From positions 273,753 to 310,930 of the forward strand of contig NMRA01000176.1 of assembly GCA_002633005.1 (NCBI GenBank): a DNA stretch of 37,178 bases. The letters run 5' to 3'. Positions within the stretch are counted from its first letter, which is position 1. Each line of letters begins with the position of its first letter. The position numbers and the translations under genes are program-made. Below the pieces are notes generated by a model. That model was not told the DNA's origin and ran no database searches. It saw only the letters and a program-made list of their open reading frames with translations. Shown in pieces: positions 1 to 15,600 of this stretch. Source of the DNA: Phoronis australis. Lineage: Eukaryota; Phoronida; Phoronidae.

Positions 1-394
1 TTTGTTTTTTTTTTTAATTTTTGGGTCCTGGCCCGAGGGGGGGTTTAAACCCCCTGAACCCCCCGTAGATCCGCCACTGAAGGGGCGAATCGGGTGATGA
101 GGCTAAATCACGTGTGAGGCATATCGGTTATTATCCGCGCCAAATAAACCGCAGAAAGCGATTCGTCATTGTTCTAATTTGAATGAGATTTGTCGAAGTC
201 AGGACTACGTTCTTAAAAATGGTAATCATAATCCTTGCTGTGGAGAAAATCCGAATTTGTCGACTCGTTTATGTATTAAAATAAAGACTTATCTCCCTTG
301 TCATGCACACTAGTCGGGGAATGCCCTGTCGATGGAATCCCCGAGTAGAATCGCGACGTATGCGGGCGGCGTGAGTTAAATGGCCGGTCTTTCG
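1..394. repeat. Repeat-derived flank, left edge
   Basis: The first ~80 bases contain a G-run and C-run rich segment (about 36-65) of the kind found at the ends of dispersed animal repeats; a similar phrase (ggatccgcccctg) recurs near 26332. From about 371 the sequence (gtgagttaaatggccggtc) matches, in reverse complement, the far end of the inverted copy at 27400-27423. No coding region is supported. Confidence 0.4.
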
Positions 395-551
395 CATGGG
401 CGGCGCAGCACTGAAAAAAGTAGGGGGCTAAAACCCCTCAGGCCCCCTGTGGTGCCCCGCTTATAGGCCATGTGCGACCTAGCTCTGAAAAAAGTGGGGG
501 GCTATAGCCCCCCTCCTCCCCCCCCCCGGCCCCCTATGGTGCGCGCCCATG
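395..551. mobile_element. MITE-like insertion A, 157 bp
   Basis: The insert begins CATGGGCGGCGCA and ends so that its reverse complement reads CATGGGCGCGCACC, giving short terminal inverted repeats. TTCG occurs on both sides (391-394 and 552-555). The inverted copy of the host repeat near 27390-27405 lacks the insert. The interior has two similar G-run/C-run units (about 413-456 and 487-542), including an 18-base perfect palindrome at 496-513 (GGGGGGCTATAGCCCCCC). It is non-coding. Confidence 0.6.
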
Positions 552-682
552 TTCGAGTCTAACCTGGATATTAAACCTTAAAAATGTGTCTAGCCACAGA
601 GACGTAAAAATACATTAGAGAACAAGTCAAGGAGTTGTCTGACGAAAGGGTTTAGTTTTTTTACGGAAAACTAGCTTCGATC

Positions 683-926
683 CATGCGCGCACCCAGCCT
701 AAATTTTTCGGTATGCGGACCTTTTACTGAAAAAAATCAACGTGGACTAAAAAGCGAGGCTCCACCAGGTTCAGGCCTACGAATTGTGCACCCACGCCGA
801 ATTCCTGTGGACTTTGTGGACTTTTGTCTCGTTTGCTCGGACATTTTGCTTCGTTAAGGTGGACCTTCAGTGCCCAATTCGCCAAATTGGGGGGAGTCTA
901 CCGATACCCCCCTGGGTGCGCCCGTG
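683..926. mobile_element. MITE-like insertion B, 244 bp
   Basis: The left end reads CATGCGCGCACCCAG and the reverse complement of the right end reads CACGGGCGCACCCAG (13 of 15 identical). CGATC flanks both sides (678-682 and 927-931). The paralogous site in the inverted copy near 27256 reads straight through (ttcgaaacatg). The ends resemble those of insertion A, so both probably belong to one family mobilised by an element not present in this window. Confidence 0.65.
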
Positions 927-1678
927 CGATCACATGAAAAGTAAATATGACCAAACTGCGGCGATGGTAGTGTTACGGATTAGGTATTATGCTGAATTCA
1001 GGGTTACGTTTCTTCTTTTAAATTGTTGATAAAATGCTTTCTACACGAACCAGGTGATCCGGTTGTATCGTTGTCGAGTTGAGGATATATTCGACAGTGG
1101 TGGCTCATCGCGTTTTGCTGTCATCTGGTTTAATTTGTTGATCGAAAATATTAACATCAAGCATAGCCTAGGTTCAGATGAGGTAGGGACTACCGGAACT
1201 AACAGATGATTTGTCTTTGATCTGAAAGAATTATATTATGTTATTGAAGAATAACTGGTGTTATTAAATATATATTTTTATTACATTAAAAAACAGGCTC
1301 GTAATTGAAAATAAAATCTATTTGACCATTTTGTAAATTTTGAAAAAAAAATTAAAACGAGCACAGCCCGGCAAAAATCGCTTTCGCATTATATCCGTGT
1401 TCTCATTTTATCTCTTGCACACATTCGCAAGTAATTATTTGACCATCAATCCTGCTTTCTTGGTTTTAATAATTCTTACGTCTATTTCATGTGTTAGGTT
1501 TCAAATACCAATCTGGACCAAATTGAATTTTAAAATTAAAAACCTAATTCGTTCGTCCAAAGCACTCGTTTTAGAGCTCAATTTCAGTTAACTGGACGGA
1601 GCAAGCGCATAGTTATCATGTTTTCTCAGGGGCCTCGTTCATCCGAGGGGAAAGGTGTCTGTGCCTTCTGAGAGGGGC

Positions 1679-3535
1679 TTTTTTTCGCCGAGCGGTGTGA
1701 GCCTTTTGTGCTCTTTCAAATTTTTCACCTGTGTTGTTACAGGTGATTTGAACTTCAGAGAGAACTTTTCAATCACTAGGGTAATTTTTAGGCCTCGTGG
1801 GGGGAATTTCGGGGGATTTTCCAATATTTTTGAGAGGAGAAAAGGGCCCATATTCGGACCCAAAATCGAGGGATTGGGGGCCCTGTCCTTTTTGGAAAGA
1901 AAAATGCATCATGATTCAACTCGTAGTCACGAAAACACAGTCTGGCTGGCCGAAGATTCTGCGGTCGTTGCTATCTCGATGCTCGGCAACCAAGATGCGA
2001 CAAAATATGATCTATGTCTTTTCGTGAAATTTACACGGACATATATTTCTTCGTCGCTGCGTATGGCAACACTGAACGCTTCCGAATCTCAACGGCCTTA
2101 AGGATTGTAAAATAGACAGTTGAGTGTATTTTTCCAGCCGTTCGAGCAACGCGGAATTCAACCCGCTGTATGCCGATAAGCGGCCAACAGAGCTATCCAA
2201 AGATGTGTATGTGCTGTACGAGAACTCAGTTGCCGGCTGAATCCTGCATACTGTAATCTCGAGATTAATCGGAAGCCAGTGAGTGTTGCTTGAACTTCAG
2301 TTGGAATACGCGAGGCAACTTGACAAGTTCACTCAAATAATCACGATAATGTTCACAAAAATTTGAACTGCACTAAATAAAAGTTACATTTGAATAAAAT
2401 AATGTCAATTTTAACCAACCTCAGATCAAGTTTCAACTACCGGCGATCAGTCAAGTTCACCAAATAGTTAGCCCAATTCCGTTTCCTGGGTTCAGCGACA
2501 CACGGTAAAGGACTCGGAGAAAATGGTTGGGCGCGACTCCAATAATTACAAAAATTCTTTTCACCGAAAAAAAAATTCACCTTTTTGCCTAAAGTATTCA
2601 ATTCCAAGTTACGCGATTTTGAGATTAAGCAGGATTCCAAGTTTACCTCGCAGCATATGGCAACCCGAAATCTCGTGGGTCTGTGTATGAGGAGACTAGA
2701 ATTTGGTCTGATTCCGAGTTCCGGCCTCCTTGCAACTAATGCTAACTGATCGAATTATAGTGGTTTGGACTGAAGGAAGTTTTCCTTTGAGTCACAATTT
2801 GTACTCTCAATTGACCAAAGCAAGTTTACTAGATTCTTTGTTCGGCAAGTAGAAGACGCGCTGACGACGACCACAGACCAGGCAAAATCAACTGAAACTT
2901 TTTCTCCAAAGATGGCGTTGTGAATTCCTCATGTGACGTCAGATCCTCCTCTTACCCATTTTCTCTAAAAGATCTGGAGACAGAAACAAAGTGTGAGTAA
3001 AATCGTGAGTTTTTGTAAAATTTGAGAAACATCCGTGCAAGACGTAACCATTGAAGTTTCACAATCTATCGTGTCTTACTGTTTACATGCTAATTTGTTG
3101 TCAAATTCCGTTTTTAATTGTAAAACTTGTTTATGAATGAATGGACTTCAATCTCCGAATCAGGCATAGCACGGCGCCAGGCAGGTAGACCCATGAAGCG
3201 AGTAAAAGGGAGTCGTCAACACGTACCGGTTTTTTAATTCAAGCTCGATTGACACGAGTAGGATATAGTGCATCCGGATTTAGTGAATAACGGACTAGTT
3301 ATTTCCTAGTAGTAGTGAAACTGGTTCTAGAATGCTAAATCAGCCGCGAGCCGAGGCTGAGTACAGTCAATGATCATAACCATAGTGCACTGCACTACCT
3401 CCTAATATTAGTTACTTCGTTCATCTAGAGCCACGTTTTGTGTCATTTGCCGCAACTAAGCTTGTAGCAATAGCTGAGTTTACCCGACCTGAGAATTGAA
3501 TCAGCAACCCCAATAAAACTGCCAAGCGTGCTGAA
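1679..3535. repeat. Duplicated NACA-promoter block, copy 1
   Basis: This block and 3537-5395 are about 98% alike by eye over ~1.86 kb. They differ by substitutions and small indels: for example acacagtctgg here against acacacggcagtctgg in copy 2, and several 2-5 base gaps around 2280-2480. The left part (to about 1915) is the dispersed repeat and the remainder is single-family sequence ending in a promoter-like region. Copy 1 ends exactly at the undetermined base 3536. The arrangement may be a true tandem duplication or two haplotypes placed side by side in the assembly. Confidence 0.85.
2900..2992 (+). promoter_or_regulatory. Predicted NACA promoter and non-coding exon 1, copy 1
   Basis: In order: a YY1-type element AAGATGGCG at 2909-2917, a perfect CRE (TGACGTCA) at 2934-2941, a pyrimidine-rich start region CCTCCTCTTACCC at 2945-2957 resembling a 5'-TOP transcription start, an ATG-free leader, and a consensus splice donor GTGAGT at 2993. 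The next good acceptor downstream belonging to a gene is at 6107, just before the NACA start codon. YY1, CRE and TOP starts are known features of translation-machinery genes, and NACA is one. That this is the NACA leader is inferred. Confidence 0.5.
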
Positions 3536-3536
3536 N

Positions 3537-5395
3537 GGGAATTTTTTCGCCGAGCGGAGTGAGCCTTTTGTGCTCTTTCAAATTTTTCACCTGTGTTGTT
3601 ACAGGTGATTTGAACTTCAGAGAGAACTTTTCAATCACTAGGGTAATTTTTAGGCCTCGTGGGGGGAATTTCGGGGGATTTTCCAATATTTTTGAGAGGA
3701 GAAAAGGGCCCATATTCGGACCCAAAATCGAGGGATTGGGGGCCCTGTCCTTTTTGGAAAGAAAAATGCATCATGATTCAACTCGTAGTCACGAAAACAC
3801 ACGGCAGTCTGGCTGGCCGAAGATTCTGCGGTCGTTGCTATCTCGATGCTCGGCAACCAAGATGCGACAAAATATGATCTATGTCTTTTCGTGAATTTTA
3901 CACGGACATATATTTTTTCGTCGCTGCGTATGGCAACACTGAACGCTTCCGAATCTCAACGTCCTTAAGGATTGTAAAATAGACAGTTGAGTGTATTTTT
4001 CCAGCCGTTCGAGCAACGCAGAATTCAACCCGCTGTATGCCGATAAGCGGCCAACAGAGCTATCCAAAGATGTGTATGTGCTGTACGAGAACTCAGTTGC
4101 CGGCTGAATCCTGCATACTGTAATCTCGAGATTAATCGGAAGTGAGTGTTGCTTGAACTTGGAATACGCGAGGCAACTTGACAAGTTCACTCAAAAAATC
4201 ACGATAATGTACACAAAAATTTGAACTGCACTAAATAAAGTTACATTTGAATAAAATAATGTCAATTTTAACCAACCTCAGATCAAGTTTCAACTACCGG
4301 CGATCAGTCAAGTTCCGTCACCAAATATAGTTAGCCCGATTCCGTTTCCTATCGGTTCAGCGACACAAGTTACGGTAAAGGACTCGGAGAAAATGGTTGG
4401 GCGCGACTCCAATAATTACAAAAATTCTTTTCACCGAACAAAAATTTCACCTTTTTGCCTAAAGTATTCAATTCCAAGTTACGCGATCTTGAGATTAAGC
4501 AGGATTCCAAGTTTACCTCGCAGCATATGGCAACCAATCTCGCGGGTCTGTGTAGGAGACTAGAATTAGGTCTGATTCCGAGTTCCGGCCTCCTTGCAAC
4601 TAATGCCAACTGATCGAATTATAGTGGTTTGGACTGAAGGAAGTTTTCCTTTGAGTCACAATTTGTACTCTCAATTGACCAAAGCAAGTTTACTAGATTC
4701 TTTGTTCAAGTAGAAGACGCGCTGACGACGACCACAGACCAGGCAAAATCAACTGAAACTTTTTCTCCAAAGATGGCGTTGTGAATTCCTCATGTGACGT
4801 CAGATCCTCCTCTTACCCATTTTCTCTAAAAGATCTGGAGACAGAAACACAGTGTGAGTAAAATCGTGAGTTTTTGTAAAATTTGAGAAACATCCGCGCA
4901 AGACGTAACCATTGAAGTTTCACAATCTATCGTGTCTTACTGTTAACATGCTAATTTGTTGCCAAATTCCGTTTTTAATTGTAAAACTTGTTTATGAATG
5001 AATGGACTTCAATCTCCGAATCGGGCATAGCACGGCGCCAGGCAGGTAGACCCATGAAGCGAGTAAAAGGGAATCGTCAACACTTACCGGTTTTTTAATT
5101 CAAGCTCGATTGACACGAGTGGGATATAGTGCATCCGGATTTAGTGAATAACGGACTAGTTATTTCCTAGTAGTAGTGAAACTGGTTCTAGAATGATAAA
5201 TCAGCCGCGAGCCGAGGCTGAGTACAGTCAATGATCATAACCATAGTGCACTGCACTACCTCCTAATATTAGTTACTTCGTTCATCTAGAGCCACGTTTT
5301 GTGTCATTTGCGGCAATTAAGCTTGTAGCAATAGCTGAGTTTACCCGACCTGAGAATTGAATCAGCAACCCCAATAAAACTGCCAAGCGTGCTGA
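3537..5395. repeat. Duplicated NACA-promoter block, copy 2
   Basis: Second copy of the 1679-3535 block, starting right after the single N at 3536. Its right end (tgccaagcgtgctgaa) is the same sequence that abuts the N at the end of copy 1, then continues into unique sequence leading to NACA. Small indels relative to copy 1 occur throughout. Confidence 0.85.
4761..4853 (+). promoter_or_regulatory. Predicted NACA promoter and non-coding exon 1, copy 2
   Basis: Same order of elements as in copy 1: AAGATGGCG at 4770-4778, TGACGTCA at 4795-4802, a pyrimidine-rich start region around 4806-4818, and splice donor GTGAGT at 4854. This copy is nearer to the coding exons (acceptor at 6107, intron ~1.25 kb), so if only one copy is real or active it is the simpler candidate. 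Confidence 0.55.
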
Positions 5396-6107
5396 AGGCA
5401 ATTGCCCGTTAGCGAGTGGCTAACAGAGGCTCATATGATTCACAGGAAGCACGTGTACATCATTCCCCCTTTCCTACACAAGAGATGCTCCTCCTGGTTT
5501 TGGATTCCAGTAACACCGCAGCGTCCTGGAATTTGCCCTCAGCAACACCACCCTGCCATTCCTCAGCTTTGGCATTAAATAAAATGTTCATTTCACTGCT
5601 GGCTTGCCTTCCTCGTTGACAAAAGTCCACTCCTTGCTCCTCATACTGTCTAAAATTGAATGTTGATGCTAATATGTAGGTTGTGTGAAGTTCACACATG
5701 AACGCGAAAGTAACATGCATCTTCTTGGCCAAAATTCCCTCTACTAAGTATACGTTGCATATGTATACCCCGCGAAGTACACACGGAATTGGAACTTGTG
5801 TTAAATTTCAAATTCCTACCGAATAGAACATTGCTGTGGTTAGTAACATTTACAACCAACACCGAGAATATTGTGGTAGTGCTGTAGCTTCCTGTTAGTT
5901 ATTAGCAACTTACATCACCTGGGAAGTTATCATCTTTTTTGTCACTGGTCATTCCAAGCCTTTCACACATATGACAAAAGTAAAGTTGATTTGACTTTAA
6001 AATGCAAAGTGCACCACAAAGCTGTGACAATTGAGACTTCCCTGTGACATTTTGAGATGTGACAAATTGTGACCTGCCATTAAATATCCTCTACATTGGT
6101 GTTTCAG
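4860..6107 (+). other. NACA intron 1 (predicted)
   Basis: Runs from the predicted donor at 4854 to the acceptor tgtttcag ending at 6107. The left part is the tail of duplicated block copy 2; from 5396 it is unique. A 90-codon minus-strand open frame at 5460-5732 has no recognisable domain and no sign of being expressed. Nothing else is recognised. Confidence 0.4.
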
Positions 6108-6110
6108 ACA

Positions 6111-10363
<4,253 letters not shown>

Positions 10364-10420
10364 TAGCGGTTTGTGTGTTCATCTTGTTTTGCTTTTCTTT
10401 TACTTATTTCTACTCCAACC

Positions 10421-10426
10421 AATAAA
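10421..10426 (+). terminator. NACA polyadenylation signal AATAAA
   Basis: Canonical AATAAA 58 bases after the NACA stop codon, followed within ~20-35 bases by a T-rich/TG stretch (tgttgttttttgtg). It gives a very short 3' UTR, normal for this gene. Confidence 0.8.
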
Positions 10427-10449
10427 GACATAAAACTCTGACAATGTTG

Positions 10450-12603
10450 TTTTTTGTGAATCTAGAATCCAGGGTTCCAAAATCCAATGACTCATCTCAG
10501 ATGCCCACTAATCCAGTTGCTCCAAACTTGTCTGATTTTTTTAAAGGTGAATGTTACCTTTTCTGAAGAAGTTTATGGTGACTGTTTCCGTTATGAAGGT
10601 ATCATGATCATTTCTGTGTATTTACTTATTATCAAAGGCATTTTGAACCTTTTGTATAAAAATTAGTTACAATTCTCCAAACTGGAAAAATGACACCACA
10701 AGCAAGTTCCGAAAACGTTAACTGGATAAGAAATTGAGGGGTTCAATCAAAATAACATTATTTTATAAAGTAAGCCTGCCATACATGTATGAGCTCGAAT
10801 TGGAGTTGAGCAGAAATGGAAATTATGTCATGAGATCTGAATAAGAATTTCCAGCTTTATCCACGTTGCAATATTGCTGCATGCTGTGAAGCATTTAGAT
10901 AAAAGTACATGGCTACAGTGTACATGTAGCTTTGCAGGACTAATGAATGCTAAACCTGCATGTTTTGTAAACATTTAAGTCGCATGCGGTATGGGCCAAC
11001 TTGAGCCACTTGGCTGTGGCGAATGTTTCTGTTGAAGCAATAGGGAACTTCAAATTCACCAGGTGTTGCAAGGGACATTGCCATAGAAATGCCTGAATTC
11101 AAGTAAATCGTGTGGGGTCGTTTATCACAGGGATGCTCCCATACAGATGAACTGCTCTAGTGATTCGGATGTAGATATGAAAGAGGAACCTTCATATCAT
11201 TACCACCTAGTGAACATCTAGTTATTACCCATTTAACTATGGTTCGAAGTACATGAAGCTGGTTTGAGTATCTCCAATATACACAGTACGAGCCAAATGT
11301 TATCGGACAAAATGACTGGTCATGATAGCTGGCAGAAGCGGAATTCATTGGAGTAGTCTCCCCTCGAGACCAAATGAAAGGGAATGAGCAAGAATGTCAT
11401 AGGTGGCTAAACCATTTTAAAAATGGAATTTTACAGCCCTAATGGTTATTGCCAGTAATTTTTACTTAGCCGTCATGGTAGGAAATGGTGATTTGTTGGA
11501 TTATTTTTGTCTTGTACTATAGCTTAGCTTCTCATTCATACAAAAACGAAGACTTACCATCCAGCGTAAATCATTCCAAGTTTTACTTTCTGTAGGCAGC
11601 AAGCACACAAGTACCAAAATGTTGCCACAAACTTAGCAATAAGTTAAATAATACACAGTGTAATGCACACAGATTGCACATTGAATAAAAACATTTTTCC
11701 AAATGTTAGTTGGCAAACCACCTGTTTTCAAAATCCAAAATAACTTCAACTTGGATGAATTGCTACTTCTCTGAACAGTGATCTTGACTGTTTACCCCCC
11801 CTCCCTTGAAACTAAAAATGGTCTTTCTAGTCTTGGGAACAACAAGCGAATGTGTCGTTAGACTGAACTATCAATATGACGATATGAGACCCAAGATGAC
11901 AGCTGTGTTCTGTAAGGGGAGTGGCAAAATCTCGCTAGTGCTTGCGAGATAGTGATGCACGTTACAAGTGATTGAGAAGCGTGCTCTCACTAACTTAAAT
12001 GTCTTAGTGTCTTGCGTTAATGAACTGACCCCAGTTCAACTGATGGCTTGCTGAGAATCTGGTTGGTTCCTTGCATGACCACTCGGTGGAGTTGCTGCAG
12101 TGTCTTGGGCTATGCACTCATTTTATCCTCCACTAGTGTTGCCATTGTTTAGGACCAGCAAAGGTTCAATTGTATGGACAAAAACTGATCCACTCTCAAT
12201 ATCTTTTTGACAAACTCCATATAAAGATGGAATTTGTGCAAGTTGTTGGAATTTAGTTAATAGTAATATTAGACAAGCTTTAAAAATATTTTTAAAAAGG
12301 TAGACGCACCTAAATTGAGGGTTCCATAACCTTTATGGTGGTAAGAAATTTGTTATTAACAATAATTACTCTGAACATTAACAATTCTGAACAACATTTT
12401 GAACACTAGAAAATATTTGCCAACTTCGACAGAAATTCGCTACGAAGCAAAAAGTCGTGCAGTGGTGTTTGAACGAGTGCGAAATTGCACTGCAAAACAT
12501 GTCTGCCACAGGTTTGAGGAAGCCAGATGAATCTCGATTAAGTTCATACACTTTTTTTTAACGATTGCCTCAATTATATCTATATGTATCCAGACATCAA
12601 CCG
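10450..12603. other. Intergenic region between convergent NACA and MTPAP
   Basis: AT-rich sequence of about 2.1 kb holding the downstream regions of two convergent genes. All open frames are short and show no family motif. I saw no canonical AATAAA on the minus strand near the MTPAP stop, so the extent of that 3' UTR is unknown. No repeats recognised. Confidence 0.5.
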
Positions 12604-15600
12604 TCACCTAGCTACAACGGGTTCCTCATTAGCAGTCCTTGACAACAAGTCACTGGCCTTCACTCCTAGAGTCCTTTCCTGAGCTCCATTGAATATTTTC
12701 ATAATTCCCCAGGCACGTTCAGTTCTATCAGCACCGCTCAGTTTCCAGACGGCGTCTTGCGCAGCTTTTTGTAGTCTTTCCAGTTCAGACATTGTGAAAT
12801 TCTTGGAGATGTTCAAATTTGGCTCCAGAGGGTTTTCAATGTACATGGGCGAGAAATCTGGCTTTGGATATGTGCAGCCTTTAACCACAGAGAGAGCCTT
12901 TGACGAGAAGTCGAATGACGCATAAAAGTCGAAAAATTCTACCAGCAATTCCTCTGAAAAAAAAAGAATAAGTATGGAGAACTGGTGATATTTATTGACC
13001 TGATAAGGTGGGACAATTGACACTCTAAGACCTCTAGTGGATGAAGATGCAATTTCCCAGCATTAGCATAACTGAATTTCGCCCATTCTATCACAAACAT
13101 TTTTTGATAAAAATGGGTATCTGCTATGCCAACCACTGCGTCAGTTCATACTTTGCTTGACATTTAGACTGTAGCAAACAGTACAAGTGCCCACGTACTA
13201 CCGTGAGCCTTGATGAAAAACACGTTAAAACGTACAAAATGGTCTATGTTGGTGAAACAGAACGCGAAGGATTGCGGTGCGTGTAAAACGAAAAAATAAT
13301 TTTGACCCATTTCTGCTGGCAGATCACTATATAACTGTGTCCAGTAGCAATTATGCTATTGTTTTGTCCTTACCTAAACTGGTTTCATTGCGAGAGGCTG
13401 GTAGTTTTGACACATCCTTCACAAACGAACAGTCAACACTATCAATCAACCTCTTTTCCGTTATGTCTGAAATGACCAATGAAGCTAAGCTTTATCACAG
13501 CATGTACTGTGTAAAGTTAATGTACGAGGCATCTACCAGAACAGCATAAGATACACATATCTTCGCAGCACCTAAAAGTCAAAATGGTAATCGAAATCGT
13601 TAAGTGCAAGCATTGGCCGATCACATCATTTGAATAGTTCAGCGCTTGGAATGACCAATGATAAAAAAGAGGACAATTTTCCTGGTGATTTATCGTACCA
13701 CAAATAAATAGGGTTGTGTGACTGAAATATTCTTTGGGTTGTAAAATTTAAATGAAACGGAACGTTTTTGCATGAATAAGGTCAAAATAATGATAAAAAA
13801 GAGACAAAAAAGGAAACTGGAAATCAAATAAGAGGATACTGAAACCCAATAGGGAAATTCCAAGCCCTGTGAGAGTTTGTTTAAATCATGGTTAAGTCTT
13901 CCTAATAATCCTATCCCAAAGTGAAGTTTTCCAAACCAAATTTTCAACAGCAAAACCTTAATGATCAAGGAGAGAGAACACCTCCATGATACTCCTTCAA
14001 TCCCTATTAGTTGAGAATTCTAAAATATTTGAAGTTAAAATGCAGCGATGAGGTCTAGACAAGAATGCCAAAACTTCAAATTAAGAAAGTCAGTCTTGAA
14101 ACTATCATAGGGGCAAAAGTAATGAATGATTTCCACACTATTCAAATCACGGACGGTTGGTAATTAGCTGTCGTCAATGAAAACTAAATTTATCAGAAAG
14201 ACACCGAAGCTTTTTGGGTACAAACAAGACTTAAAACCCTTTTCCATTTTCATAGCAGGTTTTGGATATATTTTGTTTCAAATACAGTTAGCTTAATTAT
14301 AAAATTGTTACTTACAAAATTATGATAGGAAACAAGTTATACAAGTACCTGAAGCTGAAATGACTGCATTAACAGTGGGCAAAACAGCAGGGGTCCTAGT
14401 TTGCAAGAAGAACATCACCAGCATTGACAACATGAAATTTGATATCCATGGTCCAGGGCTTTTGTTTGTCAATTCATTCATCCTGGCCCAGTGCCTGACA
14501 GTGAACACCAGAGGGCGCAAACGGTTGTCGTATTCACCAAAGAGGTACAACAATTCGGACATGGGAACACCAGTTCTGAAAACAAAACATGGAGAACAAA
14601 TGTTGATTTTGCTTGAAAGTAAGGTGGGGATTCATCAAAGCGTAGAACTAGTTCTATGATCCAATTTATGGCAAAAACCCAGAAAGAAACCAGAAAACAT
14701 AAATAACAAAAAATTGATTGCCAGAAAATTTTGTTTCGAAATTATAATTTTCAATGCCAGAGAAGAAATGTCAAAATATTTTTGAAAACTACAGTACAGC
14801 ATTTGTCAAAGACAAGGGGACAAATACCCTACGACACAGCGCCACCTACATGTGAACCTGTGGAACCATGATGAATTCCATGTGTGGGCATCGATGAAAC
14901 TTCATAATTCCAGCCTTCAATTCAAGCAAATCGGACAATAAAAATATAACAAAACTAATTTTATGTTTACAAAAAGTTCATATCTATCGGCAGCAAAAAT
15001 ACGAATTCCAATTTGTAATATTTAATTTGAAAGTGGTTTCCTAACTTACAACCAATGGGAATGACTGAATGTTCAATGAGAAGCTATGTAAAACGACATT
15101 CAACAGTACTACAGTACCCTTCGTAGCACTGTGAAAGAGTGTAGCGGACAAAATGCCAAGGGATTTCCTGTTATGAGAGAAATTACTGTCATTGCAACCA
15201 CACATCACGACAAGGATTTACTGGAAATAAACAAGCAGTGGCATAAATGACAATCTATAGTTGGGATTGTGCCAGAGTAATAAATCATTCAGTCAGAGAA
15301 TTAGTTGACAATATTGAGAAACCGTTATTTATTTAAACGATGGACATTCTCATTCATCTACGTGAATAACTAGATGGAAAAGAATTATCAATCAGAACTT
15401 ACTGTAAAATAATTTGCACACCTGGTTCCTTCTACTGGGTAATGGTGACTAAGTTAATGCGAAAATTTTGTCGGAACACCAATGGAGAGAGCCGTAATTT
15501 TCACTGGTAATCCATTTGCTGTAGAAGGAGTCAGGCAGATCCACAACGTCAGAAACAATGTTTTACAATAAGTTCCAGATGTTGTGATTTATAGCTTTTT

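Larger units (their letters stand above)
371..1920 (+). repeat. Dispersed repeat, plus-strand copy of an inverted pair
   Basis: Long stretches match the reverse complement of 26340-27423. Examples are the block ending in gacgaaagggttt near 655 (reverse complement near 27290), the block around 935-1010 (near 27180-27255), the block 1566-1592 (near 26760) and 1696-1915 (26345-26570). The two copies are diverged, so this is an old repeat family and not a recent inversion. It has short broken frames only and no recognisable protein. Two MITE-like insertions (395-551 and 683-926) are present here and absent from the other copy. Confidence 0.75.

Noticed and set aside
1655-2101. 148-codon plus-strand frame in the duplicated block
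   Set aside because: Mostly translated dispersed repeat; the second copy breaks the frame with an indel and the inverted copy does not keep it.
5460-5732. 90-codon minus-strand frame upstream of NACA
   Set aside because: No domain, inside the predicted NACA intron 1, and no splice or promoter signals.
13277-13549. 90-codon plus-strand frame
   Set aside because: It is the antisense shadow of MTPAP exon 7 (13374-13466).
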